From: Monodelphis domestica
Lineage: Eukaryota > Chordata > Mammalia > Didelphimorphia > Didelphidae
DNA length: 64,000 nucleotides
Direction of reading: 5' to 3'
Assembly: GCF_027887165.1 (NCBI RefSeq)
Contig: NC_077235.1
Location: 19,088,808 to 19,152,807 of the forward strand
The position numbers and the translations under genes are program-made. Below, piece by piece: positions 1-12,067 of this stretch (its first letter is position 1; every line of letters starts with the position of its first letter). The notes below the pieces were generated by a model that had not been told where the DNA came from, ran no database searches, and saw only the letters and a program-made list of their open reading frames with translations.

Positions 1-1026
1 CACTAAGCTCTTTTAGCTTCAAGTTTGTTACCAGATAATAGAGTAGGACTAGATATATCATTAAGTTTTCAATCCTATGAGCTGATGTTGGGACATATTC
101 TCAGGAAGTCAATCCCGATGTTGCTCAGAATACAGAATAGCCTAGTTTGCATGCAATGTTTAAGTGCTGGAGTTGGGGTCAACTTCCTTTCCCATTTGAA
201 GCAACTGTGTTCACCTGAAGTAGTAGGAATTGAGCTCCAATTCCTTATAACTTCAAGAATTGGAAAGCATCATTAAATTATTCTAAAATGTGTTAAATTG
301 TTTGAAGATATCCATTAATGATTTTTACAGTGAATACTACAAAATCTGAAATGGAATGGTAACCTGGGCATGAAATGTTAGCTTTTTTAATACTATGAAT
401 CTAAATTCAGCTTTAATTATTTCAAGAGATTTTTTTTGGCATGAATAGAATACAAAATAGACAATGGAAAGTGTACCTGGCACAAAGAGTGGAACAACCA
501 AATGAGGACTAATACCTGAGGCAAAATATAGAGGAACATAAATTAGTCCCAGGTCTAAAGCCAAAGGTAACATAGTGGGAAATAACAATTGATTTTCATT
601 TAATCCTTATATAATCTGATGAAAACAAAGCCAATTTTATTTCTTTGAAAAAATTATTAAACATGTCTAAAACCATTAAAATTTATGAAATAAATTAAAA
701 AAATTACTTCCAATTCCCTGGATTTAAGGTTAAATAAAGCTGTCAAATAAGATTAAATAAGAGTTTTTGACATATTAAGGACAAAATGGGGTACACATCA
801 CTTAACTTGAAACAATGCTGATCTTTTTTTTGCTAAGTATTTTTTGACCTGTAGGCCAAATTATCTATACTAATTAGATTTATAGTATGTTGCATTGATA
901 AAAAGGAATGACTGAAACTCATCTTTATCTAGCCAATCTTTTTAAAACACAGACTTTTTAATTCTCTTTTTTAAGTTCCAAATTCCCTTCTTCCCCTTTC
1001 CCCTTGTCTACTCATTAAGAAGAAAA
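1..1026. other. No recognised feature
   Basis: AT-rich sequence with short open frames of at most 83 codons on either strand. I recognise no exon, RNA gene or repeat family here. The right edge becomes purine-rich where the microsatellite begins. Confidence 0.5.
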
Positions 1027-1144
1027 GGAAGGAAGGAAGGAAGGAAGGAAGGAAGGAAGGAAGGAAGGAAGGAAGGAAGGGAGGAAGGAAGGAAGGAAGG
1101 AAGGAAGGAAGGAAAGAAGGAAGGAAGGAAGGAAGGAAGGGGAA
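1027..1144. repeat. (GGAA)n microsatellite
   Basis: About 118 bases of GGAA units, interrupted by a GGGA unit near 1,080 and an AAAG unit near 1,114. The plus strand is all purine. The minus-strand frame over it (a run of PSFLPSFL residues) is a by-product of the repeat, not a gene. The tract abuts an L1 relic on its right, whose family carries an A-rich end at this position, a plausible seed for the repeat. Confidence 0.97.
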
Positions 1145-1305
1145 AAATGCTTGCATTTTTACTGAGTCCATCAGTTTTCGATCTGGAGGTGGATGGTATA
1201 TTTTATAATGAGTTCTTTGGAATTGTGATGCAATATTATTGTTATTGTGTAGATTGTTTTCCTGGTTCTGCTCACTTCACTTCAAAGACCTGTTCCAAAA
1301 GAATG
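1145..1305 (-). mobile_element. L1 LINE 3'-end relic
   Basis: The plus strand reads as the antisense of a marsupial L1 3' region. Phrases such as 'gatctggaggtggatggta', 'gagttctttggaattgt' and 'cctggttctgctca' recur in the better L1 copies near 36,040 and 38,700. The copy is short and diverged. It adjoins the GGAA repeat with no unique sequence between. Confidence 0.65.
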
Positions 1306-1944
1306 TCAGTTAATCATGGCACATTAATCATACTAAAGACCAGAAACCCTCAGAGTAAGATCACTGAAAAGTTTGCTCATGGCTTCTCATCTTCTGAAAG
1401 CATAACCACAGTTACAGTTTTTCCTTCCGTTGCTCTAAGCTATCTTTTAGCAGATACAATATACCACAAATATTTCTTTTCTTTGAAAGTCACCTTTAAT
1501 TTTCAAAGAAAAAGTATTGAAATGCCTCATTTTTTTTAACAGTTTGAGATTGCCGTTGAGGAAGAATAACATGGAAAAGAGTCTTAGAAAAAGCCAGTCT
1601 TGAGACCTACCACATGTGGAATTTTTACCTTTCCCATTCTTACATAAATTCAGCATATTTGGCAAGGAAGTCCTTGTCACTGAGATGAACAAGTCTTACC
1701 TTTGTTGCCTTTATGATCTGGTTGCTCATAGAGGCCCCTGCACTTGGCACGTTAGAGAATTTGCTCTAGTTCTTGGATAAGAGCCCATTTTCCTTGAAAT
1801 TCTCCAGTTCCCCAGGCACCAGAAAAAGCTCCCATGTTTAAGGATGAACAGGGGGAAAACATGAAAAATTACATTCTTTCTTCCTCTTCTTTCTTTTCCT
1901 TAATCCTATTTTAATACTCAATTTAGCAATTATTTCCTTGAAAC
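1306..1944. other. No recognised feature
   Basis: Unassigned AT-rich sequence. A weak continuation of the L1 relic to its left is possible over the first 80 bases but too decayed to claim. Confidence 0.45.
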
Positions 1945-2225
1945 TTACCAGTCAAGGTTCTGAGCCAAGCGTTAAGGAAGACACTATAAGTCAGACCTAA
2001 TCCCTGTCCTCAAACAGCTCAAAGTCTATCGTGGATATTAGGCAAATATAAAAGTAATGATAATACAAAATAGAACAAGGCAATTGCATGAAAGAAATAT
2101 AAACTTGTCCTCCAAAAGTTTTGATAAGGAGGAGATCTTTTTAGACTGAGAGACTTAAGAAAGAACTTCTTGAAAGAGATGATTTGTAAGAAGACCTTGA
2201 AGAAGGAAGGGCCACATTCCTTCTA
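1945..2225 (+). mobile_element. CORE-SINE / L2-related SINE
   Basis: It contains the decayed sequence of the common marsupial SINE whose body reads 'aatccctgtcctcaaacagc' followed by 'tcaaagtctatcgtgg' and ends with 'gaccttgaagaaggaag'. The same body and tail occur in the copies at 24,405 and 33,685. It is non-coding and moved by LINE machinery in trans. Confidence 0.6.
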
Positions 2226-2679
2226 TTCTCTGTTTTCTAGGCTGCTTTTTACACACATTTTTGTACATTTCTACATTCTGCTAATTAATGGTAGCTAAAA
2301 ATTGTTGACTCTAAGCTAAAGCAAAAATAACAATATCTCTGGCTAATTATAAAATAAATAGATCCCTACCTCCTATCCCTCTCACTGCCATATTGAACTA
2401 TGCTGTAGTCTTTAAGCCAATGGAAGGGAATAAAGAAGGCCTGTGGAAGACAGTTTCTTCCCTCTCTCCTCTATTCCATTTTAGTTTACTTTATGTTACT
2501 TTCTGTATTTACCCCATGGAGAACACAGACATGAGGAATTCACTTTCAATCAACTGAGTCTATAATTTGTCAGAGTGTACCTCCTGTGTGTTGAGAAAGC
2601 TTACATAATGGAGGTTCTAATTGCTATTAGCTCATACCTCTTAGCAATGAGGACATTTTTATAAGATCTAGTCTCAGCT
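2226..2679. other. No recognised feature
   Basis: AT-rich, no open frame of note and no repeat that I recognise. Confidence 0.45.
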
Positions 2680-2825
2680 GTACTAAAAACCAGTCATGAA
2701 ATACTGGATAAATCACTTCACTTATCTAAGTCTTAAATTTCTTATCTATAAATGCACGTAATACTCAACTTATCCACCTAATGAGAATCAAAGAGAAAAT
2801 ATGTGATATGAAGCTATATTTTGCT
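2680..2825 (+). mobile_element. MIR-like SINE fragment
   Basis: It matches the middle of MIR in order: 'actggataaatcacttcact', then 'tcttatctataaatgcacgt', then an 'aatgagaatcaaagag' tail. The match is weak and the copy very old. Confidence 0.4.
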
Positions 2826-3084
2826 ATAAGTTTATGTGATTCCGCTTTTCTAAATGCAGTGATTTCTTGTGTCATATACTCTGTATCTAATACTGATCTA
2901 TCAGAATCAGTGTCTGAAACTTATTATGATACAACCTGAGCTTTAGAGTACTGTGTTGGAGTTCAGCCCTATTTCACACATTAGTTCTGTCTTGGCATCT
3001 TTATTTATATAAGTATATTCACACATTTGAACCCTAGGGTTGATTCACTGCCCCCTCCCAAGATCTCTTCCCCTCATTAGATCT

Positions 3085-3225
3085 TCATAACATCCTTGTG
3101 AGATAGGCTTTCCATTGTACAAATGGGGCAACTGGCCATATTCTTCAGTGTACTGCATCAAAGTCACATCTCAAGTCCACATTCTCCTGAAGCCAAATCC
3201 AGGATTTCATTCCACACATGACCCT
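3085..3225 (-). mobile_element. MIR-like SINE fragment
   Basis: The plus strand carries antisense MIR order: 'acatccttgtgagatag', 'ccattgtacaaatgggg', 'caaagtcacatctcaagt', then 'agccaaatccaggat'. Diverged and lacking the tRNA head. Confidence 0.5.
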
Positions 3226-3784
3226 ACTTCATCACCTTAAGAATCATAAATATGTCCCTAATCTAAGAAACAATTTAAGTCCATTGCCTTCCTTATTGTG
3301 AGTATTATTGGAGGGCATCCTTAGTAATCTTTTACCTTCTTAAGAAAGGTCCCAAGAGAGAAAAAAGGTATTATTAAATGTAAACTATCTTTCAAATTCA
3401 TTAAACTATACAAAAGACAAGCATAATTTGCTATGAAATTGATTTTTCATCTCCACTTCCCCACCCTAGTCAGAATGGCCTTTAAAAAATCTTCTGGAAT
3501 AATTGCCTGAAATGACAAAAAATCCAGGGTGGTGAGGAATACTCATTTTGACAAATTTAGAAGCAACTAAGAATCCATAGACTTTAAACTTCAGCTCAAA
3601 CCAAACCATTTGGGACTTTAGTTCCTTTACTTTCAATTATGATAATTTTCTTTTTTATTCCATTGGTTAATAACCCAAGAATTGGAAGGATATAGCAAAA
3701 GCTGTAACAATTTAATAACTTTTATTGTATAGTTCTGTGTTGTTTTTCATAAAACGGGCCAATTAACTGTTTAACCAGTAGTGA
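3226..3784. other. No recognised feature
   Basis: AT-rich spacer without recognised exons or repeats. Confidence 0.45.
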
Positions 3785-4035
3785 ATTAATGTGTTTATTT
3801 TAACACAAATATTCTAATATTGACTATTTCCATCTTTTCCTATCTTTGTCAAATTTATCAATTTGCTGGCTGTGAGGTGAAACTTCACGGGTGTTTTATT
3901 TGTATTTCCCTAATAATTGGTGATGGAATGTTTTTTCCAGTGATTATTTGATAGATTACATTGTTTCTTTTGAAAGCTTTTTATCTTTTGGTCATTTATC
4001 AATTGGGAATCACTAGGTATCTGTAGATTTGATTT
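3785..4035 (-). mobile_element. Old L1 LINE fragment
   Basis: The antisense of the L1 ORF2 C-terminal region is still readable: 'aatttgctggctgtgaggtg', 'tttgtatttccctaat', 'tttggtcatttatcaattgg'. The same phrases in the same order occur in every younger L1 of the window. The reading frame is destroyed. Confidence 0.6.
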
Positions 4036-5079
4036 TTTTAATGTTTATTTTCTTTAATTTAAAGAATTGAGTCCCAGCTATCTCAGCCTGTCCCTCTCCT
4101 CCCCAAGAAACTCATTTCTAGAACCACAGCTATTCTAATCCTCCCCACATCTCTCTCACTTCACCACAGTGCAATGGACAATGATGAAAGAGAACTTATG
4201 TTTTTGTTCCTTTGAGTCAAGGTAAAGTTCTAACTAAGTTGGAATTACTGGGTTTTTGTTCCAGGGCATAAATATTAGAGGATGTTGACAATAGTTATGG
4301 TCATTCGTTAGTACAAAACCAACAGTGCTTAATCACCTCTTAAAATAGCTTAGTGGTTAGTTGAGTTATTCTTTCCCACTTTACCCTCTCTATCTGAAGG
4401 TCCTTTCCCTTGGTTATGATATGCAGTACTCTCTCTGGCATAAAAAATTTCCAGGGAGGACTCTTCCCCAGGTGATCACCAATTCTACTCTCAATTTATT
4501 GTCCCCCTCCCAGCCTATCACTTAGCAAAAATGGGGTCCTTCTAAGACCCAGAAAGAATAGGAGAAGATGAGTGTTTCTGGGAATTTCACATACCCTTCT
4601 CATTCTGTAGTCATCTAAAGGGAAATGGATGAAATAATGGGCATTACCTTTTTAATAGCTCCTATTGATTGAAAGAACATCTTTCTGAGAGCCACCTGAA
4701 GTTCAAGATATGAGGGAGAATCACCTAGATACACAGAAAATAAAATTATAGTGGCAGTGAATTTTTTAAACTAATTTTTGTAACTTAACTGTTGTTCTCT
4801 TTCATTGCTCTTACTTTTCTGGTCAATTTAGATGATTACATCCTGTATGCTCTGAAAATGGAGCCTATTTACAATGTTCAGATTCTTGCAAAAGATGTTG
4901 AATTTTCATCTTAGCTTTAGCAATTTTGTTGAGCAGCAGTTGGAAAATCTGGCCACCCTTAACCTCCTGCCAGCTGTTGAGTTCTTGGCCTAATCATAAG
5001 TTCCAATAGTACCTTATTCCTTTTGTTCAGCCAACGAAAGAATAGTCTCTGGAATTATTTTAGGAATATCTGAGCTGTC
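4036..5079. other. No recognised feature
   Basis: About 1 kb with no assigned repeat and no credible exon. It could be unique intronic or intergenic sequence. Confidence 0.45.
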
Positions 5080-5420
5080 AAGGGAAATGCCTGGTACCAG
5101 ATTATTGCAGAGTTGCGCACAGAAACAGTCACTGACAAGTCTGGTGAGAGGTCCCTCTCCTCCAAAGCAAACACCTGCTGCTCTCTCCAACTGTCACCTC
5201 CTTCTCCAGAGCCACTGCCACCTGTCGAGTGTCCCAGATGACACCTCCCCCTCAGCGGCCACCCACGGCCCTTGCCAACCGCCTCCTTCTCTCCCTCCCC
5301 AGGAGAAGCTACCTGCTGCTTTCTCCCATCAGGCAGATACATATGAAGGGAGTGTGGCGTTTCCTTGGCAAGAGAACTTCCTGCTAGCTGAAGCAAGCCA
5401 TTTCTCTTCAGAGAAATGAT
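5080..5420. other. GC-richer patch with overlapping open frames
   Basis: This patch is richer in G, C and CpG than its AT-rich surroundings. It holds a 110-codon plus frame (5,087-5,419) and a 113-codon minus frame (5,055-5,396) that overlap almost completely. Neither shows a motif I recognise, and mutual overlap is what low stop-codon density in GC-rich DNA produces. It could be an unrecognised exon, a regulatory patch or an unknown repeat. I see no clear splice-site pair. Confidence 0.3.
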
Positions 5421-7954
5421 GTCAGAATGCTGTGTACCTTGAGGGTGGTAGTGTCCTTGTAGGGCTGCATCTATTGATCGATGTCATAATTAAACTTAGT
5501 AACTTGTAACTTTCCAAAATACACAATCCATTTTAATTTTTTTTCAGATTTGGGGCCCAAATGACACACTGACCAGATTTAATAAGAAGATTTAGGGACA
5601 GGTGAGTAAAAAGGAACAAAGAAACTTATGTCTTATATGCCATCATCAGAGTTGTATCTATATTGAAAAGTTGGTTCAGCCAAGTTTTTATTTTCATTTC
5701 GGGATATAAATATTCATTTAATTAGACTGAAGAAGAGAGGTCTGATTCACCAAATAGTTTTAGCTAATTAAATTCTGGGGGAAAACACATTTTGAAGTTT
5801 CCCTTGTTTTTTTTTCCTTTTTAAGATTCATAACTTACTTCCAGATATGCAGTAATTTCACTCATAGTTTTCATTAATTTATTAATTTAGTAAAGTTGAT
5901 TAGTGGATACTAGATGAAATATGAAGAAAAATACACATCAGTTGAGGTATTTTAACTCCTTGCTACTTCCATAAAGATGGAAAACAAAGATGTTAAATCT
6001 TTGAATATTTAATAAGATAAACATATTTTTTAAAGAAAATACAAAGCAGCCTAATCCAAAGTAATGGAGCAGAGCCTCGTCTTTATAATTTGTTTCTCAA
6101 GGTATTTGATTATCCATGACAATTTTGAATCTTTTTTCTAATACCTAAAACTGTTAAGATAAGGAGACATTCAAACTATTTCCCAAAATGTGAATTCTAG
6201 AGATGTAACAACACTCAACTATGCCACCTGTGACCTGGTGTGCGGTCATTCTAGCTCAAGATCTGTAAGCTTTCCAGTCATCATGGTACATCCTCTAGGT
6301 ATCCCTTCATGTTGGTTCCTTACTGCATAATTCCAGAGCAGGATAGCCTTCAGAATTTCTGTGAAGTCTAGAGAGCTTCCTGGAAGCTTATTGCCATGTG
6401 TTTCCTGTCAGTATTCTTGCATAACTCTTTGGTGGAATGTTGTCCTGGGGCTGGTTGTGATAAGCATATGGGTTTGTGAGCAAAGAATCCATTTCACACT
6501 CTAGAAATGGTACACAGAAATTTGAACAATAAGGTCGAACACCAGGTTGAACTCTTAGGAGAGATCCTTTGTTTGTTATTTAAATGGGAATGGATATTTG
6601 AAAAATCAGGACAAATATGCATCTGCAAGGAATGATTTCTGGGTAGTCTGGCCTAAAGGTAAGGGGGTGATCCAAGAGATGGTTGATGACCCTTACAAGG
6701 TGTCCCTATGTCATAGCATAATGGATAATAGAATAGTCTTAATGTAATTGGACATGATGGATAAACACTAACAAATAGATGTTATAAAGCATGATAAAAG
6801 TGTTTTGCGCTGACTGAAAAGCATTGACCCATTTGTTTTAAGTTAACAAATATTCAGGCTGTAACAGCTATGGCACATCCTGTTGAATGCTGCAAAAATT
6901 CGTAATCTGGAAGCTTATTTTTTAAGTAATATTTACTTTGTTGCTTTATTAGGTGTGGAGGATGGGGAAGTGGAATTTTATTTTTGTAACTATTATTTGC
7001 TTCAATTCCTGTCACATTTGAATGAGATTGTAAGTCTAGTGCATCTGATTGGTAGATCCCTGGACAATAAGGCTTTAAAAGACGGCCAGGTGTGGAAGCT
7101 AGGGAAAATCGTTGATCTCAAAGCATACAAGTCAGAACGCCAGTGCTCTGAAGGTCACCACCAGCCTCGACAGTGAGGAGTCCTTGAGTCTTTTCAAGCT
7201 ACAGCAAATGGTACTTACTATTTCTGTTGCCCTTGGGGGACTTAGAAATTTTCTTTTTTCTTCTGTATATAGCACTCAACAGAAACAACAGAATTTGTTT
7301 AACATTTCTCTTCTCGTGGAAATAAGCTTCTACTTCTGTCTTGTCTGAGCTTGTTTCATAATATTGTTGTAATATAGTGTAGCTTGATTATGGTTGAGTG
7401 TATGAGCTGTGAGAATTCAGTTCAAATAGGAAAGTTTATTCATGGATAAGTAAAACAACACACTTTTTCTTGAGTTGGCGGGGGCGAGGTGGTGGTGATG
7501 GCATATCTACTTGCTTCTTAGTTTGTAAGATAAAAACACTCTGTTCTCAAATTCCCCAAATGGCACGTATTCTTGTGGGTATATTTAATTCAATTCAGTT
7601 CTGCCAGTAATTGATTGCTTACTCTATCCTAGGAGCGGTATGGAATAGGAGACATTTAGGAGACATGAACTGCCTGTTCCTGCAAATGCTCATTGGTTTC
7701 TGGAACATCAAAAAGTTACAGGTATGTAGTGTTTGGAGATAAGTGTCTGAATTAGTGTAAATGAAGAAGTTGATCAGGGCTGTGTTTATGACGGCAAACA
7801 TCTGTTTAAAAGGTGAATAATGAATCAAATATCCAGAGGTTTTTGAATGTCAGGATGTTTAGAGCTGTAGAGAAAAAATCCAGAAATTTGACAGGCATCT
7901 TTTGAAAAAAAAGGTTTTTACATGTCAAGAACTGTTATAGTAGTATCTCATTGA
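5421..7954. other. Long stretch without recognised genes or repeats
   Basis: About 2.5 kb that I cannot assign. It contains a 97-codon plus frame at 6,883-7,176 with no recognisable domain and several TAATTA-type motifs that are expected by chance in AT-rich DNA. No splice-bounded exon could be defended. Confidence 0.45.
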
Positions 7955-8105
7955 AATGTCAAAGTGCTACCTCTACCACAAATGCTTCCTGAGCTCTTCC
8001 AAACCTCTATCATATGGACATATCTCATTTTTATCACCTTTTTCACTCCTTCTATCACTTAATTACACAGTGTGTTGGATTCTTAATAATCTATTTTGTG
8101 CAAAG
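7955..8105 (+). mobile_element. L2 LINE 3'-UTR fragment
   Basis: The order 'gcttcctgagctcttcc', 'atttttatcacc', 'acttaattacacagtgtgtt' follows the sense 3' end of L2 (a proline/serine-rich ORF2 end, then a pyrimidine-rich UTR). Short and diverged. Confidence 0.45.
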
Positions 8106-8107
8106 AT

Positions 8108-8690
8108 GAATCATAGAATCTCAGAGGTGAAATGACCTGCAGATGGCATCAATCCTAATGCATACCTGCACAGGATTCCTCTCTATCACCTACTTATCAA
8201 TTGGTCACTCAGCCTTTGTTGGAAGTCCTCCCATAAGGGGAAAGTCATTATTTACTTAGATAATCAATTCTACTTTTGGATACTTCTATTGGGAAGTTCA
8301 TATCAAGTCTTAATTGGCCTATCGAAATTATATCTCTTATTCCTAATGCTGCATTTCTAGGGCCAAGAATACTTGTAATTCCTTCCTTCCATGACTATCT
8401 TTCAGGGACTTGAGAATAACTAGAGTTTTCCCTTAGTGCATCCAGAAGAAAACATCTCTACCTCTTTAAACTGGTCAGCAGACAATCTGATCTCTAGATC
8501 CATCATTATCCGGGTCACTCTAGCTCATCGGTATCATTCCAAAAATGTGGTGCCCCAAACTTCATACAGTAGTCCATATATGGTCTTTAAGAATATAGCC
8601 GGACTATCACTTCTTCATTCCTGGGCACTTTACCACTTTTAATGTCTACTAAGATCACATTAGCTTACCTTTGCCACCTTATTGTTTTAT
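8108..8690 (-). mobile_element. CR1/L3 LINE 3'-end relic
   Basis: The plus strand starts with 'catagaatctcagaggtgaa', the antisense of the CR1-clade 3' terminus. It continues through the antisense 3' region ('caattctacttttggatact', 'tgggaagttcatatcaag', 'cagtagtccatatatggtct', 'aagatcacattagctt'). The same order is known from amniote CR1/L3 elements. No intact frame remains. It borders the L1 pile-up on its right. Confidence 0.65.
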
Positions 8691-8719
8691 TTTTAGCTTT
8701 AAAAATTTTCCCCACATGT

Positions 8720-9608
8720 AACAATAGTTTCAAACATTTTTAAAAATTATTTTTATTTTCATAACAAATTTCCACATAAGTTTTCCAAAGTCATTTGATC
8801 CATATTGTCTCCCTCACTTCTTCCCTCCCTCCTTCCTTAGCTGACAAGCAATTCAAACTGGGTTATGCATATATTATCAGATGAAACATATTTCTATATT
8901 ATTCAATTTTTGTAAGCAAATGATCTTATAGAATCAAGATTCCAAAAGATATACCCAAATAAACAAGTGATAAATCATGTTTTCATCTGCATTTCTACTC
9001 CCACAGTTCTTTCTCTGGAGGTAGGTAGCATTATTTTTCATAAGACCTCAGAATTGTTCTGGATCATAGTATTGCTATTAGTAGCATCTATCACATCTGA
9101 TTGTTCCACAATATAGGAGTTACCATGTATAATGATTTCCTGGCTCTGCTTATTTCACTCTGCATCAATTCATGCAGAGCTTTCTAGCTCTTTCTGTAAT
9201 CATCTTATTCATCATTACTATTCACAATATTATTTCACCACTATCATATACCACAATTTGTCAAGCCATTCCCCAATTGAGAAATATTACCTTTATTTCC
9301 AGTTCTTTGCCACCACAAAAGAGCAGCTAAAAATATTTTTTTGTATGAACAGATTTTTCCCCATTTTTTTTATCACTTTAGAATACAGACCCAGTAGTGG
9401 TATTACTGGATCCAAAGGTAGCCCTTTGGGCATAATTCCAAATTGTGCCTCAGAAGGGTTGGATCATATCTCAACTCCCAATTTTGCCACAACCCCCCAA
9501 CATTTATCATTTTCCTTTACTGTCATATTGACTAATCTGATAGGTGTGTGGTGGTACCTCAGAGTTGTTTTAATTTGCAATTTTCTAATCAAGAGGGATT
9601 TAGAACAT
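8720..9608 (-). mobile_element. L1 LINE, 3' end (first of three stacked copies)
   Basis: It begins with the T-rich antisense of the L1 tail and 3' UTR ('acaagcaattcaaactgggt', 'ccacagttctttctctggag') and continues into the antisense ORF2 C-terminus ('ccattccccaattgagaaat'). It stops near 'gatttagaacatttttt', where a second L1 tail starts. The 162-codon plus frame at 9,132-9,620 is antisense to ORF2 and is not a gene. The break is best explained by insertion of the next L1. Confidence 0.85.
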
Positions 9609-9609
9609 T

Positions 9610-12067
9610 TTTTTATTTAGAATATTTTCCATAGTTACATGATTCATGATTCCCCTCCCTCCCACTATACCCACCCCCCTCCCAGAGCTGACAAGCAATT
9701 CCACTGGGTTATACATGTATTATTGTTCAAAACCTATTTCCACGTTATTTATATTTGCCGTAGAGTGATATCTTTACACCAGAACCCTAATTATATCCCT
9801 ATCAAACCACATGATCAATCATATATTTTTCTTCTGCTTTTCTGCTCCCACAGTTCTTTCTCATAAGTTCCTCTGGATTGTCCTGGGTCATTGCATTGCT
9901 GCTAGTAGAAAAGTCCATTACATTCGATTGTGCCACAGTGTATCAGTCTCTGTGTACAATGTTCTCCTGGTTCTGCTCCTCTCTGCATCACTTCCTGGAG
10001 GTTGTTCCAGTTCACATGGAATTCTTCTAGTTCATCATTCCTTTCAGCACAAGAGTATTCCATCACCATCAGATACCACAATTTCTTCAGCCATTCCCTG
10101 ATCTATGGACACTCCTTCATTTTCCTTTTTTTTTTTTGCCACCACAGAGACCACAGCTATGAATATTTTTGTAAAAGTATTTTTCCCTATTATCTCTTTG
10201 CCGTATAAACCAAGCAGTGGTATGGCTAGATTAAAGGGCAAACATTCTTTTAAAGCTCTTTGCACATAATACCAAATTGCCCTCCAAAATGGTTGGACCA
10301 ATTCACAACCCTACCAGCAGTGTATTAGTGTCCCAAATTTGCCATATCCTCATTACTTTCCTTTGCTGCCATATTGGCCAGTCTGCTAGATGTAAGGTGG
10401 TATCTTAGAGTTGTTTTAATTTGCATTTCTCTTATCAGGAGAGAATTAGAATACTTTTTCATTGGCTTCTTGATAGTTTTTATTTCATCCTGTAAAAACT
10501 GCTTATTCATGTCCCCTGACCATTTGTCAATTGGGGAATGGCTTGATTTTTTTGTAAATTTGACTTAGTTCCTTATTTAGAAAATTAAACCTTTGTCAGA
10601 GAGTTTTGTTATAAAAATGTTTTCCCAGTTTTTTGCTTTCTTTCTAATTTTGGTTGCATAGGTTTTGTTTGTAAAAACAAGTTTTAATTTGATTTAATCA
10701 AAGTCATTTATTTCGCATTTTGTAATGTTCTCTAGCTCTTGCTTGGTCTTAAATTCCTTCCTTTCCCACAGAACAGAGTGGTATACTATTCTATGTTCAC
10801 CTAACTTTTTTATGATTTCACTTTTTATATTTGTCATTTATCCATTTTGAATGCTTTTTGGTATAGGGTATAAAATGTTAATCTAAACCTAATTTTTTCC
10901 ATACTGTTTTCCAATTTTCCCAGTAATTTTTGTCAAATAGCAATTTCTTGTCCTAAAAGCAGGGCTCTTTGGATTTATCTTGCTGAGGTGACTTACCCTA
11001 AGTCTATTTCATTGATCCACCCTTCTGTCTCTTAGCCAATACCATATTGTTTTGATGACCACTGCTTTATAGTATAGTTTAAGATTTGGTACTGCTAGGC
11101 TCCCATCCTTCACATTTTTTTCATTATTTCCCTAGATACTCTTGATCTTTTGTTCTTCCAGATGAACTTTGTTATAATTTTTTCTAATTCCATAAAAAAA
11201 TTTCTTTGGTAGTTTGAGAGTTATGGCACTGAATAAGTAAATTAATCTGGTTAGCATTTTAATTTTTTATGTTAGCTCATCCTACCCATGCACAATTAAT
11301 GTTTTTCCACTTATTTAGATTTAGTTTTAATTGTGTGAAAAGTGTTTTATAGTTGTGTTCATATAATTCATATTTGCCTTGGTAGATAAATTCCTAAATA
11401 TTTTATATTGTCTAGGGTGATTTTAAATGGATTTTCTCTTTCTACCTCCTGCTAATTTTTTTGGAAATATACAGAAATGTTGATGATTTATGTAGGTTTA
11501 TCTTCTACCCTGCAACTGTGCTAAGATTTTAAATAATTTCCACAAGCCTTTTAGTGGATTTTCTAGGATTCTTTAAGTATACCATCATATCTTCTACAAA
11601 GAGTGATAATTTAGTTTCCTAATTGCCTACTTTAATCCTTTCAATTTCTTTTTCTTCTCTAATTGCTATTGCTAGCTTTTCTTGAACAATATAAAATAAT
11701 AGATATGAAAATGAAAATCCTTGCTTCACTTCTGATCTTATTGGCAAGGCTTCTAACTTGTCCCCATTACAGATGATACTTACTGATGGTTTTAAATATA
11801 TACTGTTTATTATTTTTTGGAAAGGCCCTTCTATTCCTATACTTTCTAGTGTTTTCAAAAGAAGGGGTTTTATATTTTGTCAAAGGCTTTTTATGCATCT
11901 ATTGAGATAATCATATAATTTCTGTTGGTTTGATTATTGATATGGTCAATTATGTGCATGGTTTTCCTGATATTAAACCATCCTTTCCTTCCTCATATAA
12001 ATCTCACTTGGTCATAGTGGATAATCCTCATGATAACTTGCTGTAGTCATTTTGCTCGTATAAAAAA
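9610..12067 (-). mobile_element. L1 LINE, 3' half (second stacked copy)
   Basis: A new L1 3' terminus ('atagttacatgattcatgat') abuts the previous copy. The antisense ORF2 then runs from its stop near 9,900 through the C-terminus and the reverse-transcriptase region; 'catcatatcttctacaaaga' is the antisense of the FADD catalytic-motif region. ORF2 is broken by many stops and frameshifts. The copy is interrupted at 12,068 by an LTR and resumes at 12,690, with about 1 kb of expected ORF2 sequence absent. Confidence 0.88.

Noticed and set aside
1027..1144. Regularly spaced repeat as a CRISPR-like array
   Set aside because: A simple tetranucleotide run without spacers, in a mammalian-type genome.
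971..1171. A minus frame of repeating PSFLPSFL residues
   Set aside because: Translation of the GGAA microsatellite.
5055..5419. Overlapping 110- and 113-codon frames as a possible gene
   Set aside because: They overlap on opposite strands, have no recognisable motif and lie in GC-richer DNA where stops are rare; kept only as a compositional feature.
9132..9620. A 162-codon plus-strand open frame
   Set aside because: It is antisense to the ORF2 C-terminus and 3' end of a minus-strand L1; the frame is incidental.
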